Positions 55,780-64,000 of a DNA stretch of 64,000 nucleotides are shown in pieces (the stretch's first letter is position 1; every line of letters starts with the position of its first letter). A model generated the notes under the pieces. It was not told the DNA's origin and ran no database searches. It worked only from the letters and a program-made list of their open reading frames with translations. The DNA is from Byssothecium circinans (Eukaryota; Ascomycota; Dothideomycetes; Pleosporales; Massarinaceae), in contig ML977014.1 in assembly GCA_010015675.1 (NCBI GenBank), positions 224,800 to 288,799 of the forward strand, written 5' to 3'. Position numbers and translations under genes: made by a program.

Positions 55780-57018
55780 TTTGAAAGGTCGATTACCAAT
55801 TATGCCACACAGTCACTGGCCTGTGTACGATTTCAGAAATGCAAGTAAACTGTACCAAATCCCAGGACACGCCCTTACTCCGGCAAGGAAATATGTGTGG
55901 TCCCAGGCATGAGTAGAAAGAAACAAATCCGTACGCCTACGTAAAGACGAGGAAACGAAAAAGAAAAGGAAAAGATTGAAGACGGGTTCACGACCGCAAG
56001 CGACCACCAGGCAGGTTTTGTTCGATTCGCGGTGCGGCGGTGGTAGGCGGAGTGTACCTGAGGTGGACCGGTCGATCAATTGTTCTAGACTCTGCGCATA
56101 GGTCGGGGAGTACGACATACGACAGCAACAAAGATGCAGATCGAAATGGATGGTGCAGGGTCAATCAAAAGATCGGTCAGCTGGTGCAGAAGGAGAAGAG
56201 GTAGTCAAGGCCAGAAAGAGCGGCTGGCTTTCATAATGAATGACGGTGCGTGGGAAGGAGAATTCAAGACGGAGTCCCGCAAGTAGGCGCATGTTCCAGA
56301 CCATCATTGAGGCGACGACGGAGTTTATGACGTTGATGTGGAGAGATGAAAGAGACCCGGCAAGACAGCGGCATGTTGGGCGATCCAGGAGACGAAACCA
56401 TAGCGTACCATTATTATCGGTGTAGCGTGTGGCATCGAGTTACCGTGTAGATCGAGGGGTGCTTCTTCTTTAGAACGGAATGTGAGGTTGCTGGCTTCCG
56501 TTGTCGATCACAGAGAGATGGGATTCTGCGTTTTCGCAATGTGGTCGGCCTGCATGCGGATCTGGGGTGTAGAAATTCAGCTGGTTGGATGCAGAACCCT
56601 ACGACGACTTTGGCCATAGCATTTTCATGCCGATGCGACTACGGACGATCGGTTGATGGTCCTAAATAATGTCATCTTGGATGTTTGATTGCTGCATCCC
56701 TGCCACAGACTTCATCATCGATCGCCCAAGGGCGTGGTTCACGTCCCACCTGGGCATGGAATTATTGAAAAACATGCCCTGCAAAACTTATCTAGAGAAT
56801 GGACAGTCCTAATGTTCAATCATGCCAAATACAAAGAAAATATATCATACTGCATATACCTAGCAGTCGCCCAGACGTCAATATCACGTGACCGCATCGG
56901 AGCTGAACCAGGTGTTCACACAACCAGGCAACACCGCACTCTAACACCACGCAAACTCCTGCACACCACCTACCCCGTACACCGATTCGGTACACTCTAT
57001 AGCCCAGGGCCCTCCAAA
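55780..57018. other. Intergenic, 1.2 kb
   Basis: Promoter of the histidine kinase gene and of yos1 (divergent). No gene recognised. Confidence 0.45.
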
Positions 57019-57614
57019 ATGTTCTTTTTCGGTCTCGGCGGCTTGTTTTACGGTATACTACATCCGCACCGCATTTCCCAATCCTCTACACCTAGCTAAT
57101 CGCCCCAGTCTCCGTCCTCCTTATAAATGCCATCGCCATCCTCTCAGAAGACCGTTTCCTCGCTCGAAGTACGTAGACTGCCACTTTCCACACCGCGATG
57201 CGTCAATGGACCCGAATGAAATTCGGACCCTCTCCCCACCACCCTTCACAACCGAAGAATCCGGGACAAGAAAGAAGAAGACTGACGTTCCGAACCACAG
57301 TCGGCTGGACAGCCACGGCGGAGCCCGGCTTTGGTGGCCAACGCGACGACGCTGGTGTAAAAGCCCGATTAATCAACCTCGTATCTTCCGTGCGGACTTT
57401 AATGAGGAGTACGTTTGCTTCCCCCATACCGTACCATATACCCTCATGCCATACACCCCCAATACCACAAACCGCCAATGCCTTGCAACCCGCCCCTCCA
57501 CGATAGTACCGGCATATCTCCGCTCCCCGTAAAGGACGTGCTAACAAAAGGACAACAGTACCCCTCATGTTCATCAACACACTGATGATCATATACCTCG
57601 TAGTTCTCGGATGA
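57019..57614 (+). CDS. yos1: Yos1/IER3IP1-like ER-Golgi transport protein
   Basis: Small membrane protein that works with Yip1 and Yif1 in ER-to-Golgi vesicle transport. Four tiny exons fit in phase: 57019-57052, 57109-57168, 57301-57408 and 57559-57614, giving 85 residues. It begins MFFFGLGGLFYVSVLLINAI, a first transmembrane helix, then AILSEDRFLARIGW, the family signature, a polar loop (GFGGQRDDAGVKARLINLVS) and the second membrane segment MFINTLMIIYLVVLG at the C-terminus. Length matches the family. No single ORF shows it, so it is easily missed by automatic annotation. Confidence 0.92.
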
Positions 57615-58544
57615 GGAATCCCGATCCGCGCACGAACTACAACGACGACAGCGAACGCTACGATACAATCACAGAAACGGATACATGGTGCTGCGGGGCC
57701 TAGGACAAGAGGGATATATACTGGATTAGAGAGGAGGAAGTGAGGATGATGGATAGGGAGTTGGGATTTGAGTAGTAGACGATAGGGCATCGCTACTGTT
57801 GAGAGGCTGCTGCTGCCACCGCCGCCGCCGCTGTGAGGGAGACGTGTGAGGTGGAGGTGTCGGGGACCAGTATGCCATTGGAGACTATGGGGGTGGGGAG
57901 ACTCTCCGGATGAGCTAGCTACAATCCGTTCAAGGTTTTGGTGGGAAACGCAGGAGAAATTCAGTCGCGCGGCGGCTAGCTTTTACTCATCGAGCGACCA
58001 CACTACCTTCACTTTCACACATCTATCCCTTTCCCACTGTGATCCCATTAATTCACCTGCAAAATCGCATCATGAACCAGCTTCTCCAAGACACCTACCA
58101 GCACATTTGTCATCCATTCCTATGAGTCTAAAAAATGCTACGCCAAAGGAGATAGATATATCCATACATCGATCGCAAGGCGTACATATCTGAGTGAAAT
58201 ATGCCATGCAGACGAACACGATAAACCATAAAATGGAGAATAGGCTCTCAGCAGCAACCTTTGAAAAGCGCGCCGCCCCCGCCCATTTTGTCCGCTCAAC
58301 CCAAAGGAACATGAGAAGAGCAGAGCAGAGCATATACACAACACCTCCCCAACAGAGACAAATACACATTGAAAACGTCCAAAGAGCATCCATCACCCCA
58401 CGATACGATACCCTTTTCTCCCAGAAAGGAGCCATAGCTTAGAAAAACCTCGCGCAATACTCCTCCTGCCCAGGAGAATTTCCCTTCCTCGCCAGCCCTT
58501 GCCGAAACAAACAGGACATCGCAAAGCAAATATAGAAACACGCC
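57615..58544. other. Intergenic, 0.9 kb
   Basis: Between the 3' end of yos1 and the 3' end of creB (convergent). A short GCT/GCC trinucleotide-rich tract lies near 57805-57835. No gene seen. Confidence 0.5.
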
Positions 58545-61025
58545 TCAGAGATGAAACGTCGACTTCTTCCGCCCCAAGCTGAACCGGTTCTTCTTTTCCT
58601 TCTCCCCCCTATCCCCCGGCGTTCCATTCAGAGGCGTGCCGCTGTGCTCCGTATCCGGCGTACTCGGCACATCCGCATCTGCATCCTCATCTTTCTTCCC
58701 GCCGGACCAGAACTTGGGTTTATGTCTCAGACTCATGCTCGTATGTCTGAACCTGCTCAAACCGCCCTTGCTCCCGATACTTCCAAACCCATTTGTCTTG
58801 TCCTTGTCTTTGTCCTTGTCTTTGTCTTTCTCATTTTCCTTCTCGCCAACGCCATTCTCAGCGCCGCCTTCCGTCTCCCCCCGTCTCTTATTCTCTTCGT
58901 TGGCGGTGCTGCGTGAGGCTTCAAGCGCAAGGCGTAACTCTTCCTCTTGCCTGCGATAGTTTTCCCGGCGTTGTTGTTCCATTTCCTTGCGTTTCTGCTT
59001 GGCTTGTTTTTCGAGCTCTTTTTCTTGGGCTTTGCGTTCCTTTTCCTCCTTCGCCTTGTCCGCTTTGTCCTTTCTACTGAGCTGGTGAGGCGATTTGCGC
59101 GTGCCTAGTATGGGTATGCTTGTCGTGATGTGCTGGAGTGCAGAATGTTCGGTCGCCGAGTCTGGCGGAGCAGTCGAGGCATGGTCTAGACTGGCAAAGT
59201 GCTCATCTTGCTCTGCTACCGGCGTTGTCACATTCTTTAATGGATGGCCGTTCACGGCACCGTTTGCCTTTGGTGATGTTGCTGTGATGGGGTCCGAGGG
59301 GACTTCGGTCGTCTGCTTCGCTGCGGCCAGGCCTTCCGCCTCTTGTTCCTTTATCATAGCCTCTTCTGTCGTTTCTTGATAGAAAAGCACATATGCGCAG
59401 GCGAGCTCGTTCTCGCCTCCGAAAAACCGTCGCACGTACGCCTTGTCAACTGGCTCTACCATTTCGTCGTCAAATAGCAGCCAACCTCGGTCTTGCGTCT
59501 TGATGATGGATACATAGTGGCCATGATATGGTCCACCTCCTATGTGTACAACAACCGCATAGAGCTCATAGAGTCGGTCGGGATCTTCGGCGTCATCGGT
59601 TGTGTTGAAAAGTCGGAGATAGTAGGGATAGACTACGCGGTGGAAGAGCTTCTGTAATCGCTGCAGGTCTTCGGTATATTTGAAGCGCTTTAGGTGCAGC
59701 GCAAGGACTCTCGGTAGCCGCTTGATCTTCATCCTCTTTTCTGCCTCCTGTAGACCTCCGCAATTGTCGCAATGGAACTTGTTACGCTCGCAAAGCATCT
59801 CTTCTTCAGAAAACTTTCGCAGGCAGCTCGTGACGGACGAATGTTGGTCCAGGTCTACCGACAAGTCCAGAAACGCCTCGTCTCGATGTGACGTATTCTC
59901 GCATGTAAGACATCTTGTCTCAGATGTCAGTGTGCCTTCAAAAAGCTCGTGCACCCAGCCGGTGCTGGTTGAAATGGTTGATGTCCGGTCCGGTACCACT
60001 ACGCCTGAGTTCACTGTGAGGCCACCATTCGTGTCACCATCGCCAACCTCCTGGATACGGGATTTTGAAAAAGACTCCACATTCTCTACCACTTGATTTA
60101 GGAGCAAGTTCAAAAACTCGTGCGCGTCTTGGTGCATTGGCGTCCGGAACATCTCATTCTCCTGCCTAAGGATCTCGAGAAACTTGTACGGACTCACTAC
60201 GCCGATGTGTGACCGGTGCGCTATGATGGCCTCGAAGATGTCCTTCAGCGCGCTGAACAGCGACTCTGACATGCCATATGCCTTCGAATTCTCATAGTCC
60301 ATTTTCAGGACCGGACCTGCTGCGAACGCTTGCTTTTTCTTATACTCGGGGGAGTCCTTGTTATCTTCTGGCTTGTTTGCGACGGGCGGCAGCGCGCTTG
60401 CGGGAGCCACTATGGGCTTCCGCGGGGAGGCAGTCGGCGGGCTCGAGAAAGAAGTCCGACCTTTTGGCGACAATGCGTTGTTCTGTCCATTGCTGGTGTT
60501 GTGCAAGTCGGTGTCTAACCGCGGAAGTGGACCTGTTGCTGGCCGCTCGAGGGCTTCGGGTGGGGATCTGGAGGGGAAGTTGATGACCTGTTCCCGGAAC
60601 GGGACCGAGTAGTAGAGACATTGCACTATCGAGTTGCAGTAACTGCGGCGTGTGAGCTGGGTTTGCAGGAGTGGTGGAGGGCGGGGTCGTTTACCATGTG
60701 CTGCCAAACTGTGGATCCGACGCTGTCAGTGATCGGACTTCCGCATATAGAGACTCAGAAGGCTTACATTCTCAAAACCAAAGAACTTGTCGCTACCATC
60801 GCCGCGCACGGGGCCGGCGTCGGCGAGTAACTTCTCGAGGGGCGTTAGCTGGGGGGCGTTGGGGTCTTTCTTCGTAGGTGCAGCACTGGTTGCTGGGCTC
60901 GCCGGACCCTGTCATGTCGTCAGTGCCAGTGTCCATGTTAGCCATTGTGCCACGGCGCAAGCAGGCCGGCATGCGATCGTCTTACTAACCGTTCCAGACT
61001 TGAGCCGGCCGAAGAACGAAGTCAT
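58545..61025 (-). CDS. creB: CreB-type ubiquitin-specific protease
   Basis: Deubiquitinating enzyme; in Aspergillus CreB acts in carbon catabolite regulation. Four exons fit in phase: 61025-60990, 60908-60768, 60708-60695 (14 nt) and 60642-58545, giving 762 residues. The Cys box reads [20 protein letters not shown] with catalytic Cys64, whose codon is split across the last intron; the His box is [16 protein letters not shown]. Zinc-type CxxC pairs occur ([14 protein letters not shown]). [20 protein letters not shown] is the USP QQD-like box. The C-terminal region has a long Lys/Glu coiled coil (about 545-605), a KDKDKDKDK run coded by a 12-bp repeat, and a basic tail, as in CreB. The N-terminus [11 protein letters not shown] is typical. 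Confidence 0.9.
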
Positions 61026-62136
61026 GGCGAGACTGACGGACTGTGGTGGCGGGAGGAAGAGCGGAGGGGTTTTGCGATTCGATGAGGTCGGACACACATG
61101 CGGTAGACACTAGGCGGGTGAATACGAAGGGATACGCCCCGGGTGGTGTACATGTAGACTTGGTTTGGTGGTCATTGGGGAGGAGGAAGTGGGAAGTCAG
61201 CGGCAGTCAGTGTGGAGGAGTGGCCGCACAGGGCGCGCGCACACACACGGCTCACGCTTGGAGCCTGGTCACGTTAGCCCACGGCGCGCCTCTCTCTTGA
61301 GCGGGCGAGGTGTTCGCGGGTTTGGTTTGTCGATACGACGAAGCGAAGGGTGCAGAATGCCGACTAGAGCACTGGAGCCCGGGGATCGAGTTAGCGCCAC
61401 CCAATCGGCAGGAGCGAAGGCCACGCGAACCGAAGATGCGGGTTGACGTCTTCAGGCTGCATTACACGGTGGGCTATTATTGCGCACGCTGCTTTCCAGC
61501 CACCCGTCTCTCGTCCACCCGTTCATCGTTGTTATTTGGCCACATCCATGAACAATGCGGGGCCCTCGTGGCATCCTCGGAGTATCGCATCTCACCCTGA
61601 GATCCTCCAAGCGCTGACCGCACCGTGCCGTGCCTGGGGGAACAACTGGCACCCCGGCCTTCAAGCCTTCCACCCACCGCTTAGCGCTCTCCACCGTTCC
61701 AAGGTTCCAGAACCGACACGCGACAAGCAACGGCTTTGCTAGCTCGTTGCGGTGTGATCATCACCTGTCCGACTGCGACACCACCATGTGCCACTGGAGC
61801 AATTGGGTAAGACTATTGTGATTGATACTACTATTACTCCGTACTCTGCACTGTCTTGATATCGAACTGGAGGGGGACGACAGCCGTCCGCCTGTGCTGT
61901 GCTGTGCCGCACCGGTTGACAAAGGATGGATGCATACACCTATGTATGCGGGGAAGGATGCAGAAACATACTGCCCTCGAGCCCGCTGTCCGCCCGGATG
62001 ACTCTAGCAGGTACTGAAACAGGAAAGAATAGAACAGACCGCCCACAACACCATAGAGTATGCCGGTCCACGCAACGTATGCAGAAAGATGTAGTAAAAT
62101 ACAACGAAGAAAGGGCAGAAAAACAAGACTGTACTC
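61026..62136. other. Intergenic, 1.1 kb
   Basis: Promoter of creB and 3' flank of the LSD1-like gene. No gene recognised. Confidence 0.5.
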
Positions 62137-64000
62137 CTACAGTCGCCGCATCCGCTTGCCGCCGCCCAACTCAATGGCAGTGCGGCTGTTCAGTAGACCT
62201 CCGTCGCCGTTGGGCGGGGGATTGGCCTGGATATACTCACGTCGTATGCGTGCCGCTTCTTTATCCCACTCAGCGACTCTCTCTTTGAAGCCAGCGGCAT
62301 TGGCTGCAGCGTCGTCTTTCGCACTCTGCGTCTGCTCGAGATAAGGCTGCTTGATCGCCGCATCTTCTGTTCGCCACTTGAGGCCCAGCGCCGTACGAAT
62401 CTCCGTCTTGGATGCCTTTGCATTTGGATCGCCCGTCGCTGCTTTCCGCTTGTCATCGCAGTCCTTCTTGCAAATGTACCAGTAGTCCTTGGTGTACAGC
62501 AGAAAGGGGTTGACGCCTGCGCGCCCGGGCTTGATCGGACGCTCGCCGAGCTTGCCCAGTATCTCTCCGATAATCGATGCCTCGTAGTCCTCATCACGAA
62601 TCATCCGAGTGCTGCCGCTCTTGCCCTCTAAGACGGCTTCAGGCTCAGCCTTCCGCTTCACGTCTAGTATGGGGTAGCTGGCAGGAGGCTCGGGCCTCAC
62701 CTTCTTTTCAATAAGCGGACTGGGAACATTAATGGGCCCGATCATCGACTCGACCACTTCGGCCGCAACTCGCAAGCCTGACAAATACGCCCCGTGAACA
62801 GTTGCGGGATGAGTACCGCAAGTAGCTTCACCAGCAAAGTGAAGGGGTCCATGTGGTCGTGCCATGACATCGTAATCGCCTGCTTGAGTTTGTGGGCCTA
62901 CATAGGAGTAGCTTCCGCGGGCAAAAGGGTCCTTGCTCCATCGTGTGACAATGGTTTCTACGGGTAGAGGAACGTGACTCGGTGCGAACATCTGATCTAA
63001 GCGATCCGTGACTTCTTTGATGAGTTGGTCGTTGGAAGTGCTCTCAGCGTAATGCGCAGCCTCTCCCGCCATGAGAGCAATAAGTGTAGGTTTGCCACTA
63101 GTCTTGATGCAGTTCCAGAACAGATAGTAGCGGCCCCGTCGTGACGCGTAGTCTTCTGGGTTTGTGCTCGCTTGATGCTCGGCCTCATTCAGCAAGCCAA
63201 ACATATCGCGATGTGGCTCCCAGAATGCCTTCTCGTACACCAGAACCACCTAGTCAAAGGTCAGTACACAAAAAGAGTCAACAATATCATGTACACAAAC
63301 CTTGTTAAGCAGACCAAATCCCATCCGCTCAATCACGTCCTGCTTCCAGTCTGGCAACGGAGGCTGGAAATCGATAGATCCAGATTTCAGAACGCCGAGG
63401 GGTGCGGTGAGCACGATCTGATCGGCCTCAAATACCTCGCCATTTGTACATTCGACCTTGACAGCTTTACCAGCTCCTTGTTCTTCCATGTTGTAATGCA
63501 CAGACTTGATAACGCTCTTGAATCGCACGTCGAGCGGAGTAGGGCACTGTGCAAGTCCGCGCGGAACTTGCTGGTAGCCTCCGATGATTTCAGTGTGTTG
63601 ACCCTCGAACTCGTTACCAATATCTTGATCCCATCCGCTGAGGCTGAGCTGGTTCACGCTCGCAGCGTTGGCATACTCTAAATTGGCATGATGCCAGTTG
63701 AGGAGCCGCATGTCTCTTGGTTTCAAATCGACAATCTTTTGATATGCTTTGATCCCCTCGTCCATTATTTGCCCTAGTGTAGGATACTTCGATGCCTTTG
63801 CAGCACCATCCATATCAAGTGCATGGAGCTCTGACGCGCCATTTTTGGTCTGCCATCCCATGTCTCGCGCTGCCTGTGTGGCTGAAATATTGGGGTTGAA
63901 GCCTGCGCTCAACTGATATGTGCGGCCTGCTCTCTTCTCTACACCGGTTGAGGGCTTTTCTTCGATTGTCGATGCGGTGGTCGTCGCGTTCGTAGGCAAG
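62137..64000 (-). CDS. LSD1-type histone demethylase with HMG box, 5' end cut by window edge
   Basis: FAD-dependent amine oxidase that demethylates histone H3 lysines. Exon up to 63301, intron 63300-63250 (51 nt, GTTTGT...ACTAG), then 63249-62137; the frame is open to the window edge, so the N-terminus (usually a SWIRM domain and FAD-binding start) is missing. Visible amine-oxidase features: NLEYANAASVNQLSLSGWDQ, IIGGYQQVPRGLA, ADQIVLTAPLGVLKSGSIDF, ERMGFGLLNKV, and the C-terminal FAD motif LHFAGEATCGTHPATVHGAY. After residue markers for a linker comes an HMG-box-like region (NPFLLYTKDYWYICKKD ... LGLKWRT ... KEAARIRREYI), the typical C-terminal fusion of filamentous-fungal LSD1 homologues. 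It ends in a basic KRMRRL. Confidence 0.88.

Noticed and set aside
11148..61025. A ubiquitin-pathway gene cluster (rpn10, double E2, UBE3D-like, creB)
   Set aside because: The genes are spread over 50 kb among unrelated genes on both strands; most likely coincidence.
1..64000. Secondary-metabolite cluster
   Set aside because: No PKS, NRPS, terpene synthase or cluster regulator was found; the single MFS gene is not enough.

Overview
The window is nuclear DNA of a filamentous ascomycete (Pezizomycotina). The evidence is short introns of about 45-75 bp with GTAAGT-like donors, gene-dense but non-operonic layout, and recognisable Pezizomycotina proteins such as a FlbC-type conidiation regulator, a CreB-type deubiquitinase and an Scm3 fused to a C2H2 finger. 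A Dothideomycete is my best guess, but this is inference and no marker proves it.

Layout. 1-1551: 3'-truncated MFS transporter (-). 4653-7112: three-finger C2H2 regulator (-). 7.1-10.0 kb: no intact gene, but diverged repeats of about 200 bp. 10.1-15.3 kb: a compact block with Nbl1/borealin (-), RPN10 (+), TRAPP subunit Trs23 (-) and a double-UBC E2 (+). 15.8-19.1 kb: Erg26-like sterol decarboxylase (+) and a UBE3D-like E2-binding protein (+). 19.16-19.94 kb: a fold-back element with arms of about 356 bp. 20.2-24.2 kb: divergent Scm3 (-) and Atg6/Beclin (+). 27.2-34.5 kb: F-box-like protein, flavodoxin-like quinone reductase, exopolyphosphatase (all +) and an intracellular trypsin-like protease (-). 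36.0-38.0 kb: divergent TFIIS (-) and Eaf6 (+). 39.9-42.4 kb: cysteinyl-tRNA synthetase carrying two in-frame stops (+). 42.5-42.9 kb: a fragment resembling a medusa-type regulator domain (-). 46.0-47.2 kb: FlbC (-) behind a long gene-free upstream region. 51.4-55.8 kb: seven-exon hybrid histidine kinase (-). 57.0-57.6 kb: Yos1 (+). 58.5-61.0 kb: CreB (-). 62.1-64.0 kb: 5'-truncated LSD1-type demethylase with an HMG box (-).

The genes are mostly unrelated housekeeping and regulatory genes. Several neighbours are arranged head-to-head over 290-500 bp shared promoters (nbl1/rpn10, trs23/E2, scm3/atg6, dst1/eaf6). Four genes belong to the ubiquitin-proteasome system (rpn10, the double E2, the UBE3D-like protein, creB), but they are scattered and I see no functional cluster.

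The most interesting signals are these. (1) The flavodoxin-like reductase has a TGA stop followed, in frame, by 67 open codons ending in a CaaX box (CAIM), which suggests stop readthrough making a membrane-anchored isoform, or a recent nonsense mutation. (2) The otherwise well preserved CysRS has a TAG and a TGA in frame. (3) A large fold-back element has arms with near-identical interiors. (4) A serine protease with a complete catalytic triad lacks a secretion signal. (5) Two gene-structure oddities occur: a start codon split by an intron (trs23), and a 14-nt microexon with the catalytic cysteine codon split across an intron (creB). No tRNA, rRNA or CRISPR was recognised. Splice sites are read by eye and phase-checked; they are not supported by transcripts.
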